From ENR-C587 sp942493235 (GTDB lineage: Bacteria > Bacteroidota > Ignavibacteria > Kapaibacteriales > UBA2268): a stretch of DNA of 64,000 nucleotides. Position 1 is the stretch's first letter. Every line of letters starts with the position of its first letter. The stretch covers positions 2,170,001 to 2,234,000 of the forward strand of contig OW818676.1 of the NCBI GenBank assembly GCA_942493235.1, written 5' to 3'. The notes under the pieces were generated by a model. That model was not told the origin of the DNA. It saw only the letters and a list, made by a program, of their open reading frames with translations, and did no database searches. The position numbers were made by a program, and so were the translations under genes. Positions 55,490-64,000 of the stretch are shown piece by piece.

Positions 55490-56579
55490 CTTGACTAATT
55501 TCTATATATAAATAGATTTACTTTACAATTACCCTGAGCTTTGAAGCTGATTAAAACTATAAGATTAGACTTTTGCAATGCTCGAATTAATTTATGTACA
55601 AAGTAATGCAACCTGACGGTTAACCGTCAGGTTGCATTACTTAATAGCTGTTGCAAATATCTGCCCCCCCTCTATTCAAGAGCTTGTCTAAAATTAATAA
55701 TATTGCCAAATCGTCATTGTGAGTGTAACGAAGAATCTGGAATTATCAGCATTTAGCTTTATCTGGATTTTTCACTGCGTTACTAATGACTTTTTTACTT
55801 TGTGTCATTACCGCTATAATTACGGCGAAGCTGTAAAGGTAGCTGTTAATGACAAATTTCTGACAGCCTCTTGAAAAAGATTTAGTTGAAATTTCAATCT
55901 TACACAAATTACATTTCTATACTTTTACAGGTTCTTCGTTATTATTTGTAGGTAAGCAAATAAAGAAATCTTTCTTATAAGGGTATTAGCTGTTGAACAT
56001 CGGTAGAAAAAAAGTTATAAAGTTATAAAGTTCGTAAAGTTGAAAGTAGGAAATAGGAATTGGGAATTAGGAAGTAGGAAGTAGAAATTTGCACGTCTCT
56101 GCACTATGCTCTGCGTAGTGCAGCTGGAGGCTGAAAATCATGCAACCCCACCCAAACCCTCCCCAAAGGGAGGGCTTGAAGATCATGTACGGATTCTTCT
56201 CTTCCAACAGCGTTAGCTGTTGAATATTGGTAATAAACATTGATTAGTCCGCACATTATTTATTCTCTTTTTGTTGTTAAAACAACTATTTGCTAACCCA
56301 CTTAAAATAGCGAAGCCCCCTTTTACAACGGTCTAATATTTGTTTTTAATCAAAATTATTGTTTCATATAAGAAATAATCACGTTTGTCAAGAGTGCAAA
56401 TATTATCCTAAAAGAATTTTAAAGATACTAAAAAACAAATAACTATAAAAGAATTTATATTTTTATTATATTTGTAATTATTATTTTGCAAATAGAAAAG
56501 AATATTTATACGAATTGAACGTTTATTAATACTTTGATTTTATAAACAATTGAAAGGCAATTATAACGCTATATATTAG
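55490..56579. repeat. 1.1-kb repeat-mosaic spacer
   Basis: No gene. In order: a third, eroded G element (about 55569-55655) enclosing a perfect 42-bp palindrome (55601-55642); an A-type palindrome with an internal insertion (55676-55876); a block inverted relative to 2720-2800 (about 55925-56010); a D/B/F composite with hairpin CACTATGCTCTGCGTAGTG (about 56100) and CCCTCCCCAAAGGGAGGG (about 56155); a CAACAGCGTTAGCTGTTG hairpin (56205-56222); and a block inverted relative to about 2488-2720 (56222-56330). The last 240 bases before 56580 are AT-rich and featureless. Confidence 0.8.
55601..55642. repeat. perfect 42-bp palindrome
   Basis: Arm AAGTAATGCAACCTGACGGTT followed directly by its exact reverse complement, no loop. 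It lies 112 bases after the glycyl-tRNA synthetase stop, without a U-tract on either side. Confidence 0.9.
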
Positions 56580-57644
56580 ATGAATATTAGCGTTAGGGCT
56601 ATGGAAGCACTTTATTGGATACTATCTGCTATTTTAATTTTTGGTTTTAATACTGCATATTTTTCTGCGGTATTATATACTATTAAATTTGATGATTTAA
56701 AAGATTGCGACATTGATGAAAATTCGGATTTACAAAAATTAAAGCTTAATTATGATGATAATACTAATGCGTTTATAGCAGTAGAAATGCTTGCTTATTC
56801 TATATTTGCTGCCTTATCATCAGTTTTATTATTTAGCGTTTATAATGACTGGTTTATGTTTTTATATTATATCCCAATCGGGTTTATTATAGTAGTATTG
56901 CTTAGGACAGTATCATACTCTGTCGGGGTTAGAACTTCTCAAGCAATCGGTAATAAATTAACGGGAATCCTGAAATTTTACCGAGCGATAAACTTTCCTT
57001 TTTACAGTATGATTTATTTGATTAAAAATAAAATACAGGGTAAAAAGAGCGAAGAAATAACTCTTGAAGAATTGTCCGCAATTGTCGATAATGTATGTGA
57101 AGAAGGTTCTCTTGGTTTTGGTGAATTGAAAATATTAAAAAATGTAATGAAATTCCGAGAGGTATATGTAAGTGATATTATGACACCTCGTACGGTTATT
57201 TTCAGTTTATCTGCAGATTCATTAGTAAAAGAAGTAGTAAATCTATTAGATATACAAATGTACTCACGTTTTCCTATTCGAGAAGGAGAATCTTTAGACG
57301 ACGGTGTAGCCGGTTATGTAATGTCTAAAGATGTTTTTAAAGCGGCTCTAAATGGCAAAGGCGAATTGAAACTTCGAGAGCTTGCCAGAGAAGTAAATTT
57401 TGTACCCGAAAATGGCGAGCTCGACGTAGCTTTGGATTTGTTTTTAAAACGCAAACAGCATTTGTTTATGGTAGTTGATGAATATGGCGGAATCGAAGGT
57501 TTACTCACTATGGAGGATGTAATTGAGACCATATTGGGGGCTGAAATTGTCGATGAAGTCGATAGAGTGGTTGATTTAAGAGAATTTGCTAAACAAAGGA
57601 GAGATAAGCGTATTGCACTAGCGCTTTCACAAAACGAATATTAA
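56580..57644 (+). CDS. CNNM/DUF21 transmembrane protein with CBS pair (CorC/HlyC family)
   Basis: 354 residues. The N-terminal CNNM domain has about four transmembrane segments (residues 10-30, 60-85, 90-112, 135-150). A CBS-domain pair at about 195-320 follows (VYVSDIMTPRTVIFSL, MYSRFPIREGE, LFMVVDEYGGIEGLLTMEDV). It ends soon after the CBS pair and lacks the C-terminal CorC_HlyC domain of the longer family members. Related proteins are linked to Mg/Co handling. The aroB gene starts 2 bases after its stop, so it is probably the first gene of the shikimate operon. The ATG at 56601 is a possible alternative start. Confidence 0.88.
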   Translation: MNISVRAMEALYWILSAILIFGFNTAYFSAVLYTIKFDDLKDCDIDENSDLQKLKLNYDDNTNAFIAVEMLAYSIFAALSSVLLFSVYNDWFMFLYYIPIGFIIVVLLRTVSYSVGVRTSQAIGNKLTGILKFYRAINFPFYSMIYLIKNKIQGKKSEEITLEELSAIVDNVCEEGSLGFGELKILKNVMKFREVYVSDIMTPRTVIFSLSADSLVKEVVNLLDIQMYSRFPIREGESLDDGVAGYVMSKDVFKAALNGKGELKLRELAREVNFVPENGELDVALDLFLKRKQHLFMVVDEYGGIEGLLTMEDVIETILGAEIVDEVDRVVDLREFAKQRRDKRIALALSQNEY

Positions 57645-57645
57645 A

Positions 57646-58671
57646 ATGGAAATCAAAGAAATTAAATATAGTTATAAAATCTCTAAACTCATTTTTACTG
57701 ATGACTATACCGAGAATATTGAAGGAGCTGAAGATTCGGTATTAATTATTGATTCCGAAGTATATAAAATTTATAATCCGTTTAATTTCAGAAATCAAAT
57801 TATTTTAAAAGTTGATGAACAGCATAAAGTTTTAGCTACAGTTGAAGAAATATATTCAAAACTTATCGAATTCGGAGCTACAAAGCAGACAAAGCTATTT
57901 GGAATTGGTGGCGGTATTACTTGCGATATTACAGGTTTTACTGCTTCTACGTACATGCGAGGTATGAAATTCTCATTGATTCCTACTACATTGCTTGCCC
58001 AAGCAGATGCTTCTATAGGTGGCAAAAACGGATTGAATTTTAATCATACTAAGAATATGATTGGCTGTATTAATCAGCCTGATGAAATAATTATCGATAC
58101 CCGCTTTCTGAATTCTCTAAATGAAAAATATGTCTCTACTGGGTTTTCAGAAATAATCAAAATGGCTTTTATTTGCGATAAGGAACTGTATTTTATGCTT
58201 GATGAGTTGGACATCGAAGATTTGAATTTCTTGAGTACCGATTTTAGAAAAATATTAAAACGTGCTATTGAGAATAAAATACGAGTTGTAGTCAATGATG
58301 AATTTGACGAAGGCGACAGGAGACTTTTAAACTTTGGGCATACTATCGGGCATGCAATTGAAGCCGCATATAGAGTTCAGCATGGTGATGCAGTCGCTCT
58401 GGGAATGGTTTTCTCGGCAAAATTATCTGAACGCCTTGGACTGATTGAATACGAAGTAGTTGAGAAATTAATAAGATTATTAAAAAAATTCAGACTACCT
58501 ACTGATGAAGAAATAGACCCTAAATCTATTGTTGATTATTTCCAACAGGATAAAAAAAGGGAGTCGTCTTTAGTGAATTTTATTTTGCTTGATTCCATTG
58601 GTAAAGGTTTAGTAAAAAAAATAAAAATAGAACTTATCGAAAAAGCTGTTTATGATCTGTACAAGTATTAA
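57646..58671 (+). CDS. aroB: 3-dehydroquinate synthase
   Basis: 341 residues; converts DAHP to 3-dehydroquinate, the second step of the shikimate pathway. The NAD-binding part reads GIGGGITCDITGFTASTYMR and the active-site segment LIPTTLLAQADASIGGKNG. The metal-binding His motif is LLNFGHTIGHAIEAAYR, with DAVALGM nearby. Length is normal. Its last 20 bases overlap the start of aroD, so translation is coupled. Confidence 0.96.
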   Translation: MEIKEIKYSYKISKLIFTDDYTENIEGAEDSVLIIDSEVYKIYNPFNFRNQIILKVDEQHKVLATVEEIYSKLIEFGATKQTKLFGIGGGITCDITGFTASTYMRGMKFSLIPTTLLAQADASIGGKNGLNFNHTKNMIGCINQPDEIIIDTRFLNSLNEKYVSTGFSEIIKMAFICDKELYFMLDELDIEDLNFLSTDFRKILKRAIENKIRVVVNDEFDEGDRRLLNFGHTIGHAIEAAYRVQHGDAVALGMVFSAKLSERLGLIEYEVVEKLIRLLKKFRLPTDEEIDPKSIVDYFQQDKKRESSLVNFILLDSIGKGLVKKIKIELIEKAVYDLYKY

Positions 58672-59308
58672 AATAAAAGACTGTATGGCAGAATTTACTT
58701 TGCCTAAATCAATTAACTTTGCCGAATACCGCTTTGATGATACCGAGCTTACTCCAAAAGAAATTAATAAAATAATTAATAATAATAATATTCGAGCAAT
58801 TGCTACTTACCGCTCCGATATAGACAACGATAATATCAAATTTAATACTTTAGTTACTGCTATTGAAAGCGGAGCTTTATACGTAGATATTGAAATCGAT
58901 TATAACTATGAGCAATCAATAGAATTAGTTAAATTAGCACGTAAGTATTCTGTAAAAGTAATTTATTCGTACCATAATTATTTTAATACTCCCGATAGAC
59001 CGGAATTAGAAGAAATCCTTGATTCTATGCTCAGTACAGATGCCGATATATTTAAAATAGCTTGCAAAGCTAATTCAGTAAATGATACTCTAAGATTACT
59101 AAATTTGTACTCAGAAAAAAAAACATATAAAAATATTGAAGGAAAATTAATATCTTTGCCGATTGGAAATGAGTGGAAAATTGCAAGAATGGCAGTTTTG
59201 GAATTGGGTGCACCGTTTATCTATGCTTCGCTCAATAAATCTGCAAAAACTGCTGACGGACAGATTGATTTTGAAAGATTGAACACTATTTTGGACTTAC
59301 TAAAATGA
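58652..59308 (+). CDS. aroD: type I 3-dehydroquinate dehydratase
   Basis: 218 residues; class I (Schiff-base) enzyme making 3-dehydroshikimate. Schiff-base Lys135 (DIFKIACKANS) and catalytic His108 (IYSYHNYFNTP) keep the 27-residue spacing of AroD; EYRFDD near residue 25 and IATYRS at 50 bind the substrate. The start at MICTSI fits the family's usual beginning even though it overlaps aroB by 20 bases. It overlaps the next gene by 4 bases (ATGA). Confidence 0.95.
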   Translation: MICTSIKIKDCMAEFTLPKSINFAEYRFDDTELTPKEINKIINNNNIRAIATYRSDIDNDNIKFNTLVTAIESGALYVDIEIDYNYEQSIELVKLARKYSVKVIYSYHNYFNTPDRPELEEILDSMLSTDADIFKIACKANSVNDTLRLLNLYSEKKTYKNIEGKLISLPIGNEWKIARMAVLELGAPFIYASLNKSAKTADGQIDFERLNTILDLLK

Positions 59309-60609
59309 AATTCTATGGAGTAGTCGGGTATCCTGTGTTGCATAGTAAAAGCCCTGACTTTTTTAACACCCTATTTGCCGAAAATGATATTCAGGCAAAA
59401 TATACACGCATAGCCGCCGAATCTATGAGTGATGCTATGTATCTGTTTGATTCGTTGGGTTTTGACGGATTCAATATTACTACTCCTTTTAAAGAAGATG
59501 CAGTGGAGTTTTGTGATGATTTAAACGAAATAGCTAAATATATAAATGCGGTCAATACTATTACAAATTGGGACGGATTGAAAGTAGGGTTTAATACTGA
59601 TTATCTGGGTGTGCTTAATACTTTTAAAAGAAATAAAATCGACCTTAATAATAAAAATGTTTTGCTTCTTGGTGGTGGAAATGCCGCAAAAGCTGCACTT
59701 TATGCACTAAAATCATTTACCGCTAACGTGGTTATGGTTAATCGAAACACTGAAAGAGCCAGAAATTTAGCTGAGAAATTCGGTGTTCAATTTGATACTA
59801 TTCAAAATTTACCGTCTATTATTTATAAATATGATATTATAATTTCTACACTTCCCAATGAAACTATTGCTCTAAAAAAAGAATGGTTCACTAATAAAGA
59901 CCTTCTGATTTTTGACGCAAATTATAATAAATCAAGATTAGCTGAGATTGCCAAAGAATTAAAGTTAAAATATATTTCCGGTTTGGAATGGTTAGTTAAT
60001 CAAGCATTCCCATCTTATAAAACTTTTACCGGAAATAATGCCGATTATAATGCTAAACTTATTAAACTATTGTCTGCTAATAGCAAATCCAAAGATTCAA
60101 ATATTTATTTAGTCGGTTTTATGGGAACCGGCAAAACTACCGTTGCTAAGGCTTTAGCCGAGAAAATGGGTAAAGAGTTTTATGATATTGATGATATGAT
60201 TATTGAAAGCGAGAATAGATCTGTTTATGATATATTTTCAGAAGACGGAGAGGAGTATTTTCGTGATAAAGAGACTCAATACTTAGAGCAATTATCCGCA
60301 AAATCAAATATAGTAGTATCCTGTGGTGGCGGAATAATTTTAAGACCATCAAATATTGCATTACTTCGCAAGAATTCATTTGTGATTTGGCTATATGCAG
60401 ATATTAATTCCTGTCTTAATAGAATAAAACTAAAAACAAGACCTTTGCTGGCAAATGATAACCCTTATCAAATAGCTCAAAAGCTTTTGAAAGACCGTAC
60501 CAAGTACTATATGCAGGCTTCGGATTTACTTATAAATAGTGAGAAAAGCGTTCAGAAAATTGTTGAAAGATTAGTCGAAGAATTTAAGAAATCAGGCTAT
60601 TTTGAATAA
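59305..60609 (+). CDS. aroE-aroK: fused shikimate dehydrogenase - shikimate kinase
   Basis: 434 residues, two enzymes in one chain. Residues 1-255 are AroE: GYPVLHSKSPDFFN, catalytic K63 in NITTPFKEDA, D99 in FNTDYLG, NADP loop LLGGGNAAKAA (121-131) and VNQAFPSYKTFTG near the end. After a short Ser/Lys linker, residues 266-434 are AroK: Walker A GFMGTGKTT (271-279), YDIDDMI (293-299), FRDKET (319-324) and CGGGI (340-344). These catalyse two successive steps, reduction of dehydroshikimate and phosphorylation of shikimate. No stop codon or frameshift separates the halves. It overlaps aroD by 4 bases. Confidence 0.94.
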   Translation: MKFYGVVGYPVLHSKSPDFFNTLFAENDIQAKYTRIAAESMSDAMYLFDSLGFDGFNITTPFKEDAVEFCDDLNEIAKYINAVNTITNWDGLKVGFNTDYLGVLNTFKRNKIDLNNKNVLLLGGGNAAKAALYALKSFTANVVMVNRNTERARNLAEKFGVQFDTIQNLPSIIYKYDIIISTLPNETIALKKEWFTNKDLLIFDANYNKSRLAEIAKELKLKYISGLEWLVNQAFPSYKTFTGNNADYNAKLIKLLSANSKSKDSNIYLVGFMGTGKTTVAKALAEKMGKEFYDIDDMIIESENRSVYDIFSEDGEEYFRDKETQYLEQLSAKSNIVVSCGGGIILRPSNIALLRKNSFVIWLYADINSCLNRIKLKTRPLLANDNPYQIAQKLLKDRTKYYMQASDLLINSEKSVQKIVERLVEEFKKSGYFE

Positions 60610-60627
60610 TTGTTATTAAAAAAAATT

Positions 60628-61851
60628 ATGAATAATGTGATTTTTGCCCCTTCTTCAAAAAGTGATTTTCAGAGAGAGATAGTTGCTTCTCTAATTAGTA
60701 AAGGGAAATCTGTACTATATTATAATTCTATTTGTGATGATGTAATTACCTGCTTACGTATCGCAGAACAATTTGGGGCAAAAGTAGATGTTCTTAGTGA
60801 TAGAGTCGAGATATACGGGGATTTTAATCCTACTACTAATCATATTAACTTCGGTGAATCCGGTTTTGCTTTAAGAGTATTTTCAATCTTAGCTACTGCA
60901 AAATTAGATAAATTTTGCGTTGAAGCAAAAAATACATTGGCAAACAGAGAACAGAAAGAACTGATTAATGTGCTTTGTAAAGCTGGTTTTGAAGTATCTC
61001 ATAATTCTTATAGAACGCCAATTGAAGCCTTTCGCAGACGAATTTTAAGCGATATTGAAATTGACGCGTCAGAAACTTCTCAAGTATTTTCAGGACTTCT
61101 TTTTCTAATTTCATATTTACATTCCGAAATCAGAGTTAATGTTAATAATCCCAAAAGTAAGCCTTATATTGATATGACAATTAATACTCTTGCCAAAAGG
61201 GGAGTTGATATTGATAATCAAGAATACAAATCTTTTGCTCTAAAAGCCTTTAACGAGCCTTTGGCAATTAAAACTATTATAGATGGTTGTTGGAGCTCGG
61301 CTTCCTTCTGGATAATTGCCGGAGCTGTTATTGGTGGCATAGAAGTAAAAGGATTGTTTGCTAAATCACTTCAGGCGGATAAAGCTATTCTTGATATTTT
61401 ACTCGGTATGAAAGCCGACATCGAAATTATAGAAGATAGTATATTAATTAAAAAAAGTAAAATCAAATCAATTAATATAAATGCCGAGAATTTTCCGGAT
61501 TTAATTCCGAATTTAGTAATACTTTCAGCTTTTGCTAATTCCGATAACCGAATCTCAGGTATTAGTAGATTAGTTAATAAAGAATCAAATAGGGCAGAGG
61601 CAATACTAAGTGAATTTCCTAAAATCGGTATTAATATTAAATCCGAAAATGATGCTTTTATTATCAGTCCGTCGGAAATTGTCTCAAGTGTAGTAAACTC
61701 TTTTTCTGACCATAGATTAGTGATGGCATTTGAACTTGCCGGATTATTGAGTGGCAAAAAAATAGAAATCAATAATAAAGACTGTGTTAGTAAATCATAT
61801 CCCGATTTTTATTCAGTACTAAACGAATATAAAACAAAAAACTTGCTGTAA
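60628..61851 (+). CDS. aroA: 3-phosphoshikimate 1-carboxyvinyltransferase (EPSP synthase)
   Basis: 407 residues from the ATG at 60628 (MNNVIFAPSSKSDFQRE); the frame could be extended upstream only from a TTG. Makes EPSP from shikimate-3-phosphate and PEP. PSSKSDFQRE is the N-terminal substrate loop (normally SKS-x-x-x-R). GESGFALRVFSILAT corresponds to the LGNAGTAMR region and is clearly diverged. NFPDLIPNLVILSAFA and FSDHRLVMAFELAG are family hallmarks. It is the last gene of the operon. The sequence is divergent from enteric AroA but all main motifs can be placed. Confidence 0.92.
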   Translation: MNNVIFAPSSKSDFQREIVASLISKGKSVLYYNSICDDVITCLRIAEQFGAKVDVLSDRVEIYGDFNPTTNHINFGESGFALRVFSILATAKLDKFCVEAKNTLANREQKELINVLCKAGFEVSHNSYRTPIEAFRRRILSDIEIDASETSQVFSGLLFLISYLHSEIRVNVNNPKSKPYIDMTINTLAKRGVDIDNQEYKSFALKAFNEPLAIKTIIDGCWSSASFWIIAGAVIGGIEVKGLFAKSLQADKAILDILLGMKADIEIIEDSILIKKSKIKSININAENFPDLIPNLVILSAFANSDNRISGISRLVNKESNRAEAILSEFPKIGINIKSENDAFIISPSEIVSSVVNSFSDHRLVMAFELAGLLSGKKIEINNKDCVSKSYPDFYSVLNEYKTKNLL

Positions 61852-62310
61852 ATAAATATTCCGGCTCTATATCTTAACTTCGATAAGTGTTGGTCAATGG
61901 GAGTTCGGAGTTCGGGGCTGGAAGTTCGGGGCTGGAAGTTCTGAAACAAAGTTACTTCCTATGCCCCACGCTATAGAGGCTGTGTAAAAACCTTTTATTA
62001 AACAGTTTTTCGACAGATAACAATTGCTCCAAGTCTCTGATGAGGTTGTCTAAATTAATAATATTGCCAAATCGTCATTCTGAGTGTAACGAAGAATCCA
62101 GAATTATCAATAAGTTAGCTTTGTCTGGATTCTTCACTTCGTTCAGAACGACAAATTTTAGACAGTCTTATGGAAGTCTATTTTAACTTTCAACATTCTA
62201 CCAATGTTCAACTGCTAATGATGTTGGAAGAATAGCCGCACTACGCAGAGTATAGTGCGGCTGGCGTGCATATTCCTATCTCCCAATTCCCAATATCTAA
62301 ACCCGAACCC
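61852..62310. repeat. repeat-rich spacer after the aro operon
   Basis: No gene. G-rich TTCGGGGCTGGAAG repeats at about 61905-61945; GAGGCTGTGTAAAAACC at about 61977; an A-type palindrome at 62041-62170; a TTCAACTGCTAATGATGTTGG remnant at about 62209; a B-type hairpin (about 62240-62275); and C-rich D-type sequence (reverse) up to the stop codon at 62311. Confidence 0.8.
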
Positions 62311-64000
62311 CTATTTTAAGATCATAAATACTTTAGTGTCAGTAATGGACGGGGTTCTCATAATCAGCATATACTGACCAGAAGATAAATCCTGTACAGA
62401 AATAGTAATTGATTTAGTTCCCGGCTCATTGTTACTACCAAGCTCAATTGATTTAATTAGTTCACCAAGAGTATTAACTAATTGTATTTTAGTTTCACCT
62501 TTTTCTATAATACTGAAATTAATCGTTACATTATCATTAGCAGGATTAGGGATAATAGACTTAAACAATGCTATTCCCGTTGAATTTAACAGCCTATTAC
62601 CACCCTCAGAGCATACATCGTTTAAGCATAGGCTACCGTTTTCTTTTATAAGCACAACCTCTTGGTCGCCCTCCCAAATTACTGTATCAATATCGATTAC
62701 AGTACAAGTATCATTGCCCAAAGTAGCAATAAACGGCATATCTTTCATAATTCCGTATGCAGAATCAATACCGGAGCTAAAAGTAATAGTTCGACGATTG
62801 TCATCGATAATATCATCAAGCAATTCAAAATCTGGAACTAATAATGTAGAATTAAAACTGATTTTAGCAGTGAAATTTTTCTTAGTGCCATCGCTAATTA
62901 GGTTTTCGGAATCTTTTAGCAAAAGCGAAATATAAAAGTGTTCGCTAGTATTTTTCCTATACTCAGGAATCGATACTGTTGATTTAGCTATCAAAATTTC
63001 TGCACTTAACACTTTAACGAGATACGAAACTGAGTCTGTGCATTGATTAGAGTTAGTAATTTTGTAAGTAATGATTACAGTTCCGACTTTGTTTCCGCTA
63101 AGCAATCCATTTTGATTAATCTCGGCAATTAATTCATCAGAACTTGACCAAACTCCTCCGGTACTGATATTAGTTAATTGAATAGTCGAACCAACTTTGA
63201 CCTTATCCAAGCCGCTAATCGGACTAATTTCCGGTAATTCATTAACTACTACTGATAATTGCTCTGATGATTTAGAGCAAGCAGTACTAATAATTGTTTC
63301 GGTTAGATCAACAGTTGCAATTCCGGCAATATTCCAAATTACATATATAGAATTAGTGCCTTGTCCACTATATATTGTGCCAGAATTATCTATCTGCCAA
63401 TTATAATTAATTGCATTTTCTTCAGCTACATAATAATTAACGGTATCTCCCTTACAAACGCTTGCCTGACCATAAATAATTGTTAAAGCAGGCAAAGGAT
63501 TAACTGTAATAGTTAACTGCTCGGCAGATTTAGAACATCCGCTTATAGCAATTGTTTCGGTAACATCAACTGTAACAGTGCTTATACTACTGATTGAATT
63601 AAATGCCACACTAATCGAATTAGTGCCCTGACCGCTAATAATCTGTGCATTACCGTTAATTTCCCAATAATAAGAACTGCCGATGGTATTGAAAACAGAA
63701 TAGACAAGTGTTTCATTTGCACAAACATTTTCACTTCCATTAATTGTAGATATAGTAGGGAGTGGGTTAACAGTTACAACAAATTGTTCGGTAGTTTTAT
63801 TACAACCAGTTGCGTTAATAGTTTCGGTTACATTAACATTGGCTGAGCTTGAATTATTCCAAATTACTTTAATTGAATTTGTGCCCTGACCGCTAACAAT
63901 CGTGCCATTATCGGTTACTAACCAATTATAAGAATTACCGGTTACAAAAGATGTTTGATAAGTAAGAGTTTCCCCTATACAAACTATATTATCACCAATT
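62311..64000 (-). CDS. large secreted PKD/Ig-like repeat protein with cohesin-like and T9SS sorting domains, N-terminus off the right edge
   Basis: The frame stays open from 62311 to the right edge: I translated it codon by codon to 64000, giving at least 563 residues. A frame call beginning at GTG 63609 would be artificial. It contains three PKD-like repeats of about 80 residues, each with W-x-I/V, SGQGTNSI, a V-T/D-x-TET segment and C-x-K; the repeats are joined by VNPLP/VNELP. A BIG2-like domain (STGGVWSSSDELIAEINQNG), a cohesin-like domain (KNFTAKISFNSTLLVPDFEL) and a type A sorting domain (IIPNPANDNVTINFS to KVFMILK) follow. Exported by the type IX system; an adhesin-like role is inference. 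Confidence 0.88.
   Translation of the reverse strand, partial: IGDNIVCIGETLTYQTSFVTGNSYNWLVTDNGTIVSGQGTNSIKVIWNNSSSANVNVTETINATGCNKTTEQFVVTVNPLPTISTINGSENVCANETLVYSVFNTIGSSYYWEINGNAQIISGQGTNSISVAFNSISSISTVTVDVTETIAISGCSKSAEQLTITVNPLPALTIIYGQASVCKGDTVNYYVAEENAINYNWQIDNSGTIYSGQGTNSIYVIWNIAGIATVDLTETIISTACSKSSEQLSVVVNELPEISPISGLDKVKVGSTIQLTNISTGGVWSSSDELIAEINQNGLLSGNKVGTVIITYKITNSNQCTDSVSYLVKVLSAEILIAKSTVSIPEYRKNTSEHFYISLLLKDSENLISDGTKKNFTAKISFNSTLLVPDFELLDDIIDDNRRTITFSSGIDSAYGIMKDMPFIATLGNDTCTVIDIDTVIWEGDQEVVLIKENGSLCLNDVCSEGGNRLLNSTGIALFKSIIPNPANDNVTINFSIIEKGETKIQLVNTLGELIKSIELGSNNEPGTKSITISVQDLSSGQYMLIMRTPSITDTKVFMILK

Noticed and set aside
55601..55642. 42-bp palindrome as transcription terminator of the glycyl-tRNA synthetase gene
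   Set aside because: It lies 112 bases downstream and lacks a T-run on either side; it also sits inside remnants of a repeat element.
63607..63609. GTG at 63609 as the start of the last gene
   Set aside because: The reading frame continues upstream through two further repeats of the same domain up to the window edge, so this codon is internal.

Overview
The window is AT-rich chromosomal DNA from a Gram-negative bacterium of the Bacteroidota/Chlorobiota (FCB) group. A Kapabacteria- or Ignavibacteria-like lineage is my best guess, without a database search. Three things point there. Seven proteins combine a signal peptide with a C-terminal type A sorting domain of the type IX secretion system. 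At least two promoters match the Bacteroidota sigma pattern TTTG-N19-TAnnTTTG. The envelope genes (heptosyltransferase-like GT9, Wzx-like flippase, rhomboid, FtsW) fit a diderm cell. Housekeeping genes are intact and there are no phage, transposase or CRISPR genes.

Layout. 1-1756: nuoE/nuoF-type flavoprotein pair; NuoF has an extra N-terminal [2Fe-2S] domain and runs off the left edge. 1757-3142: gene-free, repeat-bearing DNA. 3143-4749: TPR lipoprotein-like/periplasmic protein and GT9. 5347-8918: Hsp33, then divergently a UMF1 transporter and a flippase. 9434-14193: rhomboid protease, ispG, glmS. 14356-34004: mostly large secreted T9SS cargo, interrupted by two ABC ATPases and tRNA-Lys(CTT). 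33986-38647: accD, ftsW, a WYL regulator, a LOG protein and an acidic protein. 38949-45122: a chemotaxis operon (cheR, two cheY, a cheZ-like gene, cheA) with an upstream HEAT-repeat gene. 45426-55489: sdaA, trmH-like methyltransferase, a secreted IgGFc-binding-like protein, S41 protease, agmatinase, dapD, glycyl-tRNA synthetase. 56580-61851: a CNNM/CBS protein and a tight shikimate operon aroB-aroD-aroE/K fusion-aroA. 62311-64000: another T9SS cargo running off the right edge.

Almost 30 percent of the window codes for T9SS cargo built from beta-propellers, Asp-box repeats, Ig/PKD-like repeats, a vWA domain and cohesin-like domains. No secretion machinery is present here, so it must be encoded elsewhere.

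The two most unusual signals are: (1) a CheZ-like phosphatase whose C-terminal half carries five copies of a FliM/CheZ-type CheY-docking peptide, next to a CheA that seems to lack the CheY-binding P2 domain; (2) a system of nested palindromic intergenic repeats. In (2) one outer element occurs three times, each time with a different hairpin inside it, and a larger composite carries G-quadruplex-type G-runs. Other points of interest are a 38-bp tandem array in front of the acidic protein gene, a truncated relative of the 1815-residue vWA protein just upstream of it, a duplicated tRNA 3' end, and a duplicated 3' end of the trmH-like gene.
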